NCBI RefSeq assembly: GCF_021646545.1
Contig: NZ_JAKIRP010000001.1
Coordinates: forward strand, 806,001 to 870,000
Reading direction: 5' to 3'
Length of the DNA: 64,000 nucleotides
Source of the DNA: Chitinophaga filiformis
Lineage (GTDB): Bacteria > Bacteroidota > Bacteroidia > Chitinophagales > Chitinophagaceae
This document shows, piece after piece, positions 27,252 to 35,938 of this stretch (positions within the stretch are counted from its first letter, which is position 1; each line of letters opens with the position of its first letter). A program made the position numbers and the translations under genes. Under the pieces are notes generated by a model, which was not told the DNA's origin, ran no database searches, and saw nothing but the letters and a program-made list of their open reading frames with translations.

Positions 27252-28097
27252 ATGAGCTATACAAATTTTGTAAAGCCTGCGGAAGCACAGGTGCTAATCA
27301 ACGCTCCGGATGTTCTTTTCATTGATTGCAGCTTTGTGCTGAACGATAAGGAATGGGGCAGAAAAGAATATGAACAATCACATATTCCGGGTGCATTATA
27401 TGCAGACCTGGATAAGGACCTTTCGGGAGAGATCATTGCCGGAGTAACGGGGCGTCATCCTCTTCCGGAGAAACAAGCACTTGAAGCGAAGTTCTCTGCC
27501 TGGGGTATCACGCCAACTACGCAGGTGATTGCTTACGACGCAGGCGCTGGTTTTATGGCTGCCGCCAGGTTATGGTGGTTGCTGAAATGGGCAGGACATG
27601 AGCAGGTGGCAGTATTGGACGGTGGGAAAAAAGTATGGACTGAAAAAGGATTTCCATTGGAAAGCGGTGTGGTTACACCCAAAGGAGGATCATTCACTGC
27701 ACATTTTAATGATTCCCTGCTTGCCTCTGCCGAAGAAGTGCTAAAGGCAACTGAAAAACATGGCAGCTGTGTGATAGATTCCAGAACGGCAGACAGATAT
27801 GCCGGCCAGAATGAAACCATCGATCCGGTAGCAGGACATATCCCTGAGGCGATTTCCAGGCCGTTTAACGCGAATATTACGGCTGAGGGACTCGTAGCAC
27901 GACCAGAGGCAGTAAGAGCCTATTTTGCGGCTGATTTTGCGAAAGAAGATGTGATTTTTTACTGTGGATCAGGAGTAACGGCAGCATTCAATGTGTTGTT
28001 GTCAGCATATGCGGGATATTGCTTGCCGAAGTTGTATGCAGGATCCTGGAGTGAGTGGATCACTGATCCGGGCAGGCCTGTTGCGGTAGGAGCCTGA
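27252..28097 (+). CDS. 3-mercaptopyruvate-type sulfurtransferase
   Basis: A 281-residue double-rhodanese protein. The N-terminal domain is inactive and structural (DVLFIDCSFVLND, HIPGALYADL); the C-terminal domain carries the active-site loop CGSGVTA with the persulfide cysteine at residue 238. That loop, with Gly-Ser after Cys, is the form found in 3-mercaptopyruvate sulfurtransferase (SseA) rather than thiosulfate sulfurtransferase (CRKGVT). It would transfer sulfane sulfur to thiols or cyanide in the cytoplasm. It sits ten bases after rpiA and ends ahead of a strong bidirectional terminator. Confidence 0.92.
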   Translation: MSYTNFVKPAEAQVLINAPDVLFIDCSFVLNDKEWGRKEYEQSHIPGALYADLDKDLSGEIIAGVTGRHPLPEKQALEAKFSAWGITPTTQVIAYDAGAGFMAAARLWWLLKWAGHEQVAVLDGGKKVWTEKGFPLESGVVTPKGGSFTAHFNDSLLASAEEVLKATEKHGSCVIDSRTADRYAGQNETIDPVAGHIPEAISRPFNANITAEGLVARPEAVRAYFAADFAKEDVIFYCGSGVTAAFNVLLSAYAGYCLPKLYAGSWSEWITDPGRPVAVGA

Positions 28098-28118
28098 GTA
28101 GAAATCTTTGATAAAACA

Positions 28119-28163
28119 GCGAAGGCCTCTGTGTCAGGATATTACCGGTGCAGAGGCCTTCGC
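28119..28163. terminator. Bidirectional terminator between sulfurtransferase and ketosynthase genes
   Basis: Perfect 13-bp arms GCGAAGGCCTCTG (28119-28131) and CAGAGGCCTTCGC (28151-28163) with a 19-base loop, placed between two convergent genes. Confidence 0.8.
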
Positions 28164-28179
28164 TATTATAGTGTTATAT

Positions 28180-29202
28180 TTAGTATTCCAGTATTGTTGC
28201 TCCCATAGAGAGTCCCACACCAAAGCCACTGAGTAGTACCTTCTTTCCGGCTGTTATAACCTGTTGGTCCAACGCATTACCAAGGGCGATAGGAATTGTA
28301 GATGAAACAGTATTCCCGCAATCTTTCATAAAAAGATAGAACTTCTCAGGAGGAATTTTGCTCATTCGTCTGATTGTATCCAGCATATATTGATTGGCCT
28401 GATGGAAAATAAAGACATCAATATTGCCAAGTTCCAACGCATTTTTACTGAGGCAATCTTTAATCAGCCGGGGAACGTTGAAGGCGGTGAAATCAAATAT
28501 CTGCTTCCCGTCCATGAACAGATAATCGTCATTGGAAAAGAATTCATCTTCTGCATATACGTCCTCAGCTGTACCAGTTTGTCTGTTCCTGAAAGCGCCG
28601 TTTTTAACAATAAGATGTTCTGCGCCCGAACCGTCGGTCTTATAAGTAAAGTCCAGGATCTTTCCGGCGGGCATATCCGGCCGGGGGGTAGCCGAAATAA
28701 GTGTCGCTGCGGCCGCATCTCCGAAGATTGTTTTATTCTTCTTATCGTCGGGATGGATGAATTTAGAATAAGTCTCTGCTGTCAGCAAAAGGACATTCTT
28801 TGCCTGTCCGCTGGCTATAAGTCCTTTCGCCATCCCAAGCCCGTAAACAAATCCGGAACAACCCAGGTTAAAGTCAAAAGCCCCGATTTCTTTCCTTAAT
28901 CCCAGTCTATCCTGAAGAATGCAAGCTGTCGTCGGGAGAAAATAATCAGGACTTTGGGTGCATAAAATCAGGAAATCAATATCATCTTTACTAACAACAC
29001 CCTTTTCGAAAAGACGGTTGGCCGCTTCGGCTGCCAGGTCTCCGCTGGTTTGATTTGTGTTGGCATAATATCGATTCTCAATTCCCGTTTTCGTCGCTAT
29101 TTTATCGATAGACCATTCAGGGTGAGCTGCATTTATCTTTTCATTACTGAGCAGCTCTTCGGGAAGATAATAAGCAGTCTGTATAAGAAACGCCTCAGGC
29201 AT
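28180..29202 (-). CDS. 3-oxoacyl-ACP synthase III (FabH-like)
   Basis: Thiolase-fold condensing enzyme. With ATG 29202 it is 340 residues and has the full FabH triad: Cys115 in FNLGCSGFVYGL, His267 in FIFHQANQ and Asn297 in DCGNTVSS. The frame is open upstream to 29241, but ATG 29202 gives the normal N-terminus and overlaps the end of the acyl carrier protein gene by eight bases, a coupling arrangement. It is paired with its own ACP rather than with other fatty-acid genes, which suggests a dedicated product (a short acyl group or secondary metabolite starter) instead of housekeeping lipid synthesis. The acyltransferase-like gene 258 bases away on the other strand may use that product. Confidence 0.93.
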   Translation of the reverse strand: MPEAFLIQTAYYLPEELLSNEKINAAHPEWSIDKIATKTGIENRYYANTNQTSGDLAAEAANRLFEKGVVSKDDIDFLILCTQSPDYFLPTTACILQDRLGLRKEIGAFDFNLGCSGFVYGLGMAKGLIASGQAKNVLLLTAETYSKFIHPDDKKNKTIFGDAAAATLISATPRPDMPAGKILDFTYKTDGSGAEHLIVKNGAFRNRQTGTAEDVYAEDEFFSNDDYLFMDGKQIFDFTAFNVPRLIKDCLSKNALELGNIDVFIFHQANQYMLDTIRRMSKIPPEKFYLFMKDCGNTVSSTIPIALGNALDQQVITAGKKVLLSGFGVGLSMGATILEY

Positions 29203-29434
29203 TAGCAACATTTTTTTCCACAAAATCATATACATCACCAATGGTGATACATGCCTTCAATGCATCCGCACTCATGTCGATATCATATTCATCCTTTATC
29301 ATGACGAGTATGGACATCCCGGTAAGTGAATCCCAGGAATCAATCTTACGAAACTCGCTATCCAGGGTCAATGAACTTGTATCTCCAATATATTGTTCCT
29401 TAAATTGATTCAAAAAAGTCTGTTTGTCAATCAT
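29195..29434 (-). CDS. Acyl carrier protein
   Basis: A 79-residue carrier protein with the phosphopantetheine attachment serine at residue 36 (WDSLTGMS) and an acidic helix II (MIKDEYDIDMSADAL). The motif is DSL as in canonical ACPs, but the flanking sequence differs from the AcpP consensus of fatty-acid synthesis, consistent with a specialised ACP. It overlaps the downstream ketosynthase by eight bases. Only about 25 bases separate its start from the divergent acyltransferase start, so the promoters of the two arms must overlap or lie inside the genes. Confidence 0.93.
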   Translation of the reverse strand: MIDKQTFLNQFKEQYIGDTSSLTLDSEFRKIDSWDSLTGMSILVMIKDEYDIDMSADALKACITIGDVYDFVEKNVANA

Positions 29435-29459
29435 ATGAAAAATGATATATTTTCGTGTT

Positions 29460-30296
29460 ATGGAAACAAATATAGAGAAAAATGTCAGGACTTTGATTGG
29501 ACAGAAGGCCCCGGGAAGCGTTCTGATTCACTCCGATCTGATGCAGGGATTCGCTGTGGAGTTTACGAGAGGAGGAAAGGAAAAGTTCATAGCGGATCAC
29601 AACGACAAGTTATCTCTGTTATTTGGCAATATCAGCATATATCAGCCAACATTTAATTATAAGTTCCTTCCGGAGAAAAAAACCGATGTCAGGAACAGAA
29701 GATCCGAGGTAGGAGTACTGTCTGAGTATTTCCGGAAAAACGTTGCAGACTGGTACACGAAAGACCCGGTCTTTTCCTTTAGCGGTAAGGGGCCTTATAC
29801 ATATAATGAACCAGTAAAGGCGTCTGGCCCTGAGATCGATCCATTTGGCGACACCTCTTTTTTCAACTACCTGTATGATCAGGATACTTTACTCTTCCAC
29901 TACGGATCCGAGTTTAAACACTCAACGGTCCTTCACTATATAGAAAGAAAGCTAGGTACTGTTCCATACAGATACGACAAAATATTTGAAGGAATTGTAG
30001 TGGATGGAGACGAGGAGATATCAGTCCGCTATAAATATCATGTGCGTCCATGGGGAAAACATCTGGATTATGACTGGGATAAAATTATAGCAGACCTTGT
30101 CAACGAGAATATCCTTTACAAGCAAGAGGAAAATAATACCAGGATCTGCTTTTGCAGTGTGCGCGAAATGACAGATTTTCTTTTTACAAAGATTTCCGGC
30201 GATCCCTTGTACCTGTTAGACAAAGAAACCTTACAATGGGTGGCCCCCTCGCTCGATAAATTAGGACGGGCGTTTACTAAATCCGATTTTGAGTAA
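29460..30296 (+). CDS. AAC(3)-family acyltransferase-like protein
   Basis: A 278-residue protein resembling the aminoglycoside 3-N-acetyltransferase (AAC(3)) family, judged from the opening GSVLIHSDLMQGF, the central FGDTSFFNYLYDQDTLLFHYG and the later YRYDKIFEGIVVDG. Family members in polysaccharide and natural-product loci acylate amino sugars with acetyl-CoA or other acyl donors, and this is more likely here than antibiotic resistance. The frame opens at 29442, but ATG 29460 leaves room for a promoter and gives METNIEKN. It is transcribed with the DUF4910 gene (24 bases downstream) and is divergent from ACP-ketosynthase. Confidence 0.68.
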   Translation: METNIEKNVRTLIGQKAPGSVLIHSDLMQGFAVEFTRGGKEKFIADHNDKLSLLFGNISIYQPTFNYKFLPEKKTDVRNRRSEVGVLSEYFRKNVADWYTKDPVFSFSGKGPYTYNEPVKASGPEIDPFGDTSFFNYLYDQDTLLFHYGSEFKHSTVLHYIERKLGTVPYRYDKIFEGIVVDGDEEISVRYKYHVRPWGKHLDYDWDKIIADLVNENILYKQEENNTRICFCSVREMTDFLFTKISGDPLYLLDKETLQWVAPSLDKLGRAFTKSDFE

Positions 30297-30320
30297 TTGA
30301 TCTTTAAACTGAGAGGAGCA

Positions 30321-31586
30321 ATGATGATAGAGCTTTGCAAAGAACTATTCCCTATTAACAGAAGCATTACCGGCGAAGGCGTAAGAACATCACTAAAAAT
30401 ACTTCAAAAGAGAATTCCCCTTGAAATACATGAGGTACCCTCGGGAACAAAAGTATTTGACTGGACGGTTCCGAAAGAATGGAATGTTTCAGAAGCATAT
30501 GTTATAGATCTTAAGTCCGGAAAGCGGATTATTGACTTCAAAAATCACAATTTGCATCTTGTAGGTTATTCCATTCCGATGGACACGGTTGTCTCATGGG
30601 AAGAACTAAACAAACATCTCTTTACTATAGAAGAGCAGCCTACAGCAATACCTTATATCACGTCCTATTACAGGGAGTTCTGGGGTTTCTGTGTAGCCTA
30701 CAACGAATACCAGCAAATAGACAGGACATCCTCATTTCATGTAGTGATTAAGAGTGAGTTAAAGGATGGCCATCTGACATATGCCGATCTGATCATACCC
30801 GGGGAAACAGAAAAGGAGATTTTTATATCTACCTATGTCTGTCATCCGTCCATGGTGAACAATGAGCTCAGTGGCCCGGTAGTCGCTACCTTCCTTGCGG
30901 AGTGGTTATTGAAGAAAGAAAAGCGCAGGTATACTTACCGTTTTGTATTTATTCCGGAAACAATCGGATCTATCACTTATCTCCATCATAATCTGGGTCT
31001 TTTAAAGGAAAGGGTAGTTGGTGGATATAATCTTTCCTGTGTAGGCGATGAGAGAACGTTTTCCTATTTGCCCTCCAGGTATGGCAATACATTGTCTGAT
31101 AAAATTGCGTTGCACGTGTTGAGCAACACGGCAACGTTCCGAAAATACACCTTTTTGGACAGAGGAAGTGACGAACGCCAGTACTGTGCACCAGGGGTAG
31201 ATCTGCCAATCTGCAGCATACTAAGGACAAAATTTGGTGATTATCCGGAATATCATACATCATTGGATAATTTCGATCTGGTAACCGAAAAGGGCTTAAG
31301 TGGTACACTGGAGGTCTATAAAAAGTGCATTGAACTGTTTGAATTGAATTTTACACCTAAGGTTAAAGTATTAGGAGAGCCACAATTGGGTAAGCGCGGG
31401 CTCTATCCTACAATTTCGACCAAGGCAACAGGAGCAACCGTCAGGAATATGATGAATTTTATAGCATATGCTGATGGAACTAATGACATGATTGACATCT
31501 GCAATATAATTGGGGTGCCTTATTGGGATTGTGAGTCTTTTTTACAGCCTCTTCTGGAAAAAGACGTTTTGGAGGTTATGGCATAG
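30321..31586 (+). CDS. DUF4910 aminopeptidase-like protein
   Basis: A 421-residue protein of the DUF4910/M28-related family, cytoplasmic and commonly found in polysaccharide or natural-product clusters. Recognisable blocks are LFPINRSITGEGVR, FDWTVPKEWNV, YVCHPSMVNNELSGP (metal-binding region), FIPETIGS, SCVGDERTFSYLPSRYG and GSDERQYCAPGVDLP. ATG 30321 is the start because AGAGGAG precedes it at a good distance, one of the few clear Shine-Dalgarno sites in the window; the next ATG at 30324 is equally possible. Its substrate is unknown. It ends before a terminator shared with the convergent DUF885 gene. Confidence 0.82.
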   Translation: MMIELCKELFPINRSITGEGVRTSLKILQKRIPLEIHEVPSGTKVFDWTVPKEWNVSEAYVIDLKSGKRIIDFKNHNLHLVGYSIPMDTVVSWEELNKHLFTIEEQPTAIPYITSYYREFWGFCVAYNEYQQIDRTSSFHVVIKSELKDGHLTYADLIIPGETEKEIFISTYVCHPSMVNNELSGPVVATFLAEWLLKKEKRRYTYRFVFIPETIGSITYLHHNLGLLKERVVGGYNLSCVGDERTFSYLPSRYGNTLSDKIALHVLSNTATFRKYTFLDRGSDERQYCAPGVDLPICSILRTKFGDYPEYHTSLDNFDLVTEKGLSGTLEVYKKCIELFELNFTPKVKVLGEPQLGKRGLYPTISTKATGATVRNMMNFIAYADGTNDMIDICNIIGVPYWDCESFLQPLLEKDVLEVMA

Positions 31587-31599
31587 CAGGTAGAAAGAT

Positions 31600-31635
31600 A
31601 AAGGCTTTGAAACAATAGTTCCAAAGCCTTTTTTT
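31600..31635. terminator. Terminator between DUF4910 and DUF885 genes
   Basis: AAAGGCTTTG pairs with CAAAGCCTTT across an 11-base loop, followed by a run of T on the + strand. The convergent gene stops at 31641, so it may serve both. Confidence 0.8.
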
Positions 31636-31640
31636 ATTGA

Positions 31641-33423
31641 TCAGTGATTGGCGGCCCAGTTGTCCATGTAATGTTCAAGCACCTTCAGCGGCATATCTCC
31701 CTGTGCTAATAAAGCATCATTGAATTTGATGATATTGAACCTTTTACCTAAACGCTTCCTGTATTTTTCCCGTAAGCGCAAGATTTCCAGTTCCCCGATC
31801 TTATAGGTGAGTGCTTGCCCCGGCATTGCCATATAACGCTCTACCGATGTAACAGCTTCTTCTTCGCTGATGGATTCATGCGCTAACATATATTTGATCG
31901 CATCTTCCCTGGTCATCCTGCCGGTATGGATGCCTACATCTAACACCAGACGGATGGCGCGGTGAATCTCATTATTAAGGGCGCCCATCTGTTGTGGTAT
32001 ATCGGTATAACATCCAAGGTGCTTGCCCCAGCGACTCGCAATACAATGCCCATCCTTCGGTGAAAGCGCTGAAGTTGATCTGCCGTCTGAAGGTTGGCAG
32101 TGTTGTGTTTTCCTGTTGTAATGAAATCTGGTAATGATGCCCGGGGATGGCTTCATGTATGAACGTCGCTTCCATACCCAGGAACGTAACGTTGATCTTT
32201 GTGGCATCAGGAACCGGGACATAGAATATCCCCGGATGGCTGCCATCCATCGCTCCTATTGTATAAGAAGGCCCATTTTGTGAGGCTTCCCGGAAAGCTT
32301 CCACCCGTCTGATCTCAAATTTGCCTTTGGGAGCTACACTGAGCATCGTATGCAGATGTGGTTTTATCTTATCGTAGATATGCTGGTAAGCCTGTATAAC
32401 CTCCTCCGGCGTTTTGAAAGGCATGAACTGCCGGTCTGTTCTGAGAAAGACAAAGTATTCCTGTAAGGTACCAGTGAAGCCGCTTTGCTTTTTCAGTTCC
32501 TCCATGGTTGCCGTGATCCGGGTTACTTCCTTTATGCCCGTCTTGTAGATATCCTCCGGAGACCGGTTGGTGGTAGTAAAATAGCGTACATAGTATCTGT
32601 ATAGCTCCATACCACCAGGAATAGCCGAGAGTCCTGCTGCATCAGCGGCATGTGGGAGGTAATCCTTCTTCAGATAATCTGCAAGACGCTGGTATGCCGG
32701 AAGTAGTTGTGTGATCAATGCCTGCAGAAAGGATTGTTTTAGTTGTTCCTGTTCTGCGGCAGATATGTTGGGTGGCAGATTATGTAACGGCTGAAACAGC
32801 GTATTCTTTGCAGTGTCTTTTTCCGCGAGGCTTTCCATCTGTGGAATGATTTTCATTACCAGCGCTTTAGGTAAAACGAATCCCCTGGAAACACCTTTTT
32901 GCATATTGCTGATAGCAGTATCTGTCCACGCGGAAAATGCAGTAATGCGTTTGAACCAGTTCTTATAATCTTTTGCTGTAGCAAAGGGTTGTGCTGACTT
33001 TCCGGAACCAAATTGTCCCATTAAGAGTGGGAGAGAGGAGAACTGGTTGATCGGGAGATATTCCGAATGATACTTCATTCTTTCGATATCCATTTCAAGG
33101 ATCTCCTTCAGCACGTCGAAAGAAATCTGGTCTGCACTGTTCAGCGAGCGCCTGTCATACGCAGACAGCAGACGCAGATACTTTTTGTCAAACAGCTCTT
33201 TCTGATTTAAATAAGGAGCTGATATGTCATTCGCTAACAGATGGTTATAACGGTGATCGCCCGCAAACGTTGCACTAATAGGATCGAGTTGCAAGCTTTC
33301 CCGGTAATAATTTTCGAAAAGCTGGTGTAACTGAACATTGCGCTGCTGGCTATAAGTTGTTGTACTGACTACACAACAGCATACAATAAAGACGCTGCTG
33401 ATTTTCACAAGAACATGTTTCAT
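31641..33423 (-). pseudogene. DUF885 zinc peptidase, frameshifted
   Basis: The upstream frame (from ATG 33423) begins with a signal peptide (MKHVLVKISSVFIVCCCVVSTTTYSQ) and continues through a DUF885 exported metallopeptidase with the zincin motif HEAIPGHH and FTEGWALYCESLG. After that the frame is lost. The continuation, KHLGCYTDIPQQMGALNNEIHRAIR to the C-terminal MDNWAANH at 31641, is in another frame. The two frames join at a run of four C (plus strand 32026-32029); removing one C restores the expected CESLGKHLG sequence. This is either a one-base insertion in the genome or a homopolymer sequencing error. The catalytic motif lies upstream of the shift, but the missing C-terminus would probably destabilise the protein. 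Confidence 0.85.
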
Positions 33424-33509
33424 AAAGAACCGGGCACATTTTCTACCCCTGTGACACAAAGGTAAAAGGCCGCCCGGCGGCAAAATTGTATAGCATTAGC
33501 GCGGAGCGA

Positions 33510-34310
33510 TCAGAGCTTTTTGTATTCTTTCGGGAGCATGGCCGTAACCTGTTGAAAAGTCCTGGTAAAGTGCGCCTGATCTGTAAAACCACACATGTAA
33601 GCAATTTCTGTCAGTGAATACTTTTTCGAGCGGACCAGGACGAGTGCCCGTTCAATTTTTATCCTTCTCAGGTATTCTCCCAGTGTACACGAAAAATACC
33701 GGCTGAAGTATTTTGATAGGGTAACAGGGTGAATATTTACGTGTGCAGCAAGATCTGCGAGAGAAAGCGGTTCATCCCAGAGGTCGTTCAATACGGTTAT
33801 GATCTGCCGGGTCCATTCGGGATAGTGCCTTTCTATGGCAGGATTGGAATCGATCAGATTTATGCACAACTGCTCCAGGGAAATGCTGCTGCAGCAGTCA
33901 TTATAGTAATGTTCCTTTAACAACCGTATTAATCCGCCTGCATTAATGACCGCATTGCCTTCATACATCAATGATTCGGGGGGAATGGCCAGGTTGTATC
34001 TTTTAAAGAAACTTTCTTCTATTTCAAGGTTGAATATGCGTGTTCCCGGACGGTAATGTACATTCTGATGTATAACTCCCGGATAATAGTACAATCCTGT
34101 TCCAGCTCTTTGCTGTTCAGCCTTCTTTTCCCTTATTTCCTGGCTGCCACCGGAAAGGATATGCGAGAAATGAGGATTTTCGTGGCAATGCCAGTCAGAT
34201 GTAAGATTCTCAGGGAAGATGGTTTCGCTGGTGGTGATATATCCGATGTTATGTTCCTTCACCTTCGATCCTACGTAACAGCCTTTGGAAAGCACAACAG
34301 GATTGTTCAT
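33510..34310 (-). CDS. AraC-family transcriptional regulator
   Basis: A 266-residue regulator with an N-terminal cupin-like ligand-binding half (WHCHENPHFSHILSGG) and a C-terminal double helix-turn-helix (LSLADLAAHVNIHPVTLSKYFSRYF; YSLTEIAYMCGFTDQAHFTRTFQ). I prefer ATG 34310 (MNNPVVLSKGCY); the open frame extends to 34373 but the extra 21 residues look non-coding. Target genes are unknown. It lies between the frameshifted DUF885 gene (86 bases downstream) and a divergent Crp-type regulator. Unlike the AraC gene at 2.4 kb, it is intact. Confidence 0.9.
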   Translation of the reverse strand: MNNPVVLSKGCYVGSKVKEHNIGYITTSETIFPENLTSDWHCHENPHFSHILSGGSQEIREKKAEQQRAGTGLYYYPGVIHQNVHYRPGTRIFNLEIEESFFKRYNLAIPPESLMYEGNAVINAGGLIRLLKEHYYNDCCSSISLEQLCINLIDSNPAIERHYPEWTRQIITVLNDLWDEPLSLADLAAHVNIHPVTLSKYFSRYFSCTLGEYLRRIKIERALVLVRSKKYSLTEIAYMCGFTDQAHFTRTFQQVTAMLPKEYKKL

Positions 34311-34431
34311 GAGAAGACTTTTAAAGTTGGACAATATCAAAGATATGGGTTTAAATAAGCACGGCAAACACATAATAGAAATCGCTCAAATGTATTAACT
34401 TTAAAGTATGTGAACACTATATGAAAACTCC

Positions 34432-35049
34432 ATGAACGCCAGAAAGCAACCCGCAAAAGAAGACCTGCAACCATTGTGGCAAATGTTAAATTCATTTCAG
34501 CCTGTTGGTAAGGGCATTGAACAACATTTAGTGAAAAGTATTTATTGCTGCACTATTCCAAAAGGAAAATACCTGTTGAGGAGTGGAGAAGTATGTCATA
34601 ATCTTTATTTTATCAGGAAAGGGTTGTTAAGAGGGTTTATTAAAGAAGGAAATAAAGAAATCACCACATGGTTTGCCATGGAAAATGAGATCGTAGCAGG
34701 CATCCGTAGTTTTTTGCTGCAGGTGGAGACGGTGGAAAATATACAGGCAGTAGAAGAAAGTGAGTTGCTGGCTATTAATTTTTCTGATCTGAATAAAATC
34801 TACGAGAAGTATCCTTCATTTAATATTACTGGCCGGAGAATAACAGAGTTCCACTACATCTTAGCTGAGAACCGGGCATATATTACGCGGCTGCATGATG
34901 CTGAGAAGAAATATGCGCTTTTCCAGGAATTTTATCCCCAGCTTGCCAATCGGGTACAGCTTACCTATGTCGCCTCTTTTCTAGGTATAACTAATGAAAC
35001 ATTAAGCAGAGTGAGGGCCAAAACGTCTGCCCGGAAGAGGGCAACGTAA
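34432..35049 (+). CDS. Crp/Fnr-family regulator
   Basis: A 205-residue protein with a cyclic-nucleotide-binding-type beta-barrel (KGKYLLRSGEVCHNLYFIRKGLLRGFI) and a C-terminal winged helix-turn-helix ending YVASFLGITNETLSRVRAK. It lacks the Fnr cysteine pattern and the cAMP-contact residues of E. coli CRP, as is common in Bacteroidota Crp-type proteins, so the effector is unknown. It is divergent from the AraC gene with about 120 bases between them, which may hold both promoters. Confidence 0.88.
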   Translation: MNARKQPAKEDLQPLWQMLNSFQPVGKGIEQHLVKSIYCCTIPKGKYLLRSGEVCHNLYFIRKGLLRGFIKEGNKEITTWFAMENEIVAGIRSFLLQVETVENIQAVEESELLAINFSDLNKIYEKYPSFNITGRRITEFHYILAENRAYITRLHDAEKKYALFQEFYPQLANRVQLTYVASFLGITNETLSRVRAKTSARKRAT

Positions 35050-35763
35050 AAATAAAATTTGATATATATCAAAAAAGTGCTCCTGTTAAACCGCATAATT
35101 GATCAGAGAAAAACGCTTCAGGCTACGCTGTGTCTGCCTTCCGGAATTTTTGATTTTAAAAAGTGTCTTTAAGACAGCTTTCGCCAGGTGTCGGGGTTTC
35201 ACTAAATCTTTCTAATTTTCCATCACAATGTGAGTGAAACATTGTCATGAAGAGAAAAGTGAACAAGTAAAGCGCGAGATGACCGTACCTGCTTTTTAAG
35301 AGAGTTTATTTCTAAGAGAACAAGTAAATGCAAACATGACTGTAGCATTATTTCAAGCCAATTTACTTTTATAGATAGATGTAATTGTCCCAATACCTAT
35401 ACCTATGAATGCCAGTGAAAAGTGGCCAGTATTTTCATGCCGGTTTACTATTAGCACAACCAGTTAACCATTTAACCACTACTCATGGGGAACACGGGGT
35501 GCCGGAGAATGTCTTCTTCTTCGGTCCCTGTTCCCTGCTGAGTGAAGGATAGCATCAAAGGTTCTGACTATTCCAATTTTATTCAGAGAGAAAGGTCCTC
35601 CTGTATAATATCATATACACGGAGAGAATCAAACATTTTATCAGAAGAATTTCTGGGCGAGGGTCGCATCGATCAGCCACGCCTAAGGCGTGCTGCGTAC
35701 TTGTAGGCGCGGTGCAACCGGAGGACGGATGACCGAATACTAAACGGAAGCCGTTTTACATAA
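35050..35763. other. Intergenic stretch with hairpins, no gene seen
   Basis: About 710 bases with no convincing protein frame. A long imperfect hairpin is visible at about 35482-35542 (GGGAACA with TGTTCCC, and CCGGAG with CTTCGG inside), and a short stem CAGCCACGCC with GGCGTGCTG at about 35677-35699. A structured RNA is possible but not shown. The remainder is unassigned. Confidence 0.45.
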
Positions 35764-35792
35764 AAAAGCCTCCGATAATTATCAGAGGCTTT
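35764..35792 (-). terminator. Terminator of tRNA-Phe
   Basis: Read on the minus strand, AAAGCCTCTGATAATTATCGGAGGC forms a stem followed by TTTTTT. It starts four bases after the tRNA 3' end. Confidence 0.82.
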
Positions 35793-35795
35793 GTG

Positions 35796-35868
35796 TGGTG
35801 TGAGGCGGGATCGAACCGCCGACACAAGGATTTTCAGTCCTTTGCTCTACCAACTGAGCTACCGCACC
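35796..35868 (-). tRNA. tRNA-Phe (GAA)
   Basis: A 73-nt tRNA folds into the standard cloverleaf: D stem GCTC/GAGC, anticodon stem AAGGA/TCCTT around CTGAAAA (anticodon GAA, Phe), variable loop GTGTC, T stem GGCGG/CCGCC around TTCGATC. CCA is not encoded beyond the discriminator. The acceptor stem GGTGCGG/TCACACC has one mismatch, C5 against A68, plus a G7-U66 wobble pair. All other invariant positions are present. Confidence 0.93.
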
Positions 35869-35938
35869 ATCTTTTTTTTGTGTCCCTCTCGTGAAGGGAT
35901 TGCAAAGATAAGCAAATTAAAAAGTAACTTCCAAATTT

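Noticed and set aside
29460..30296. Antibiotic resistance gene
   Set aside because: Although the fold resembles AAC(3), the sequence is divergent and the context is ACP, ketosynthase and DUF4910, so aminoglycoside resistance is not a supported call.
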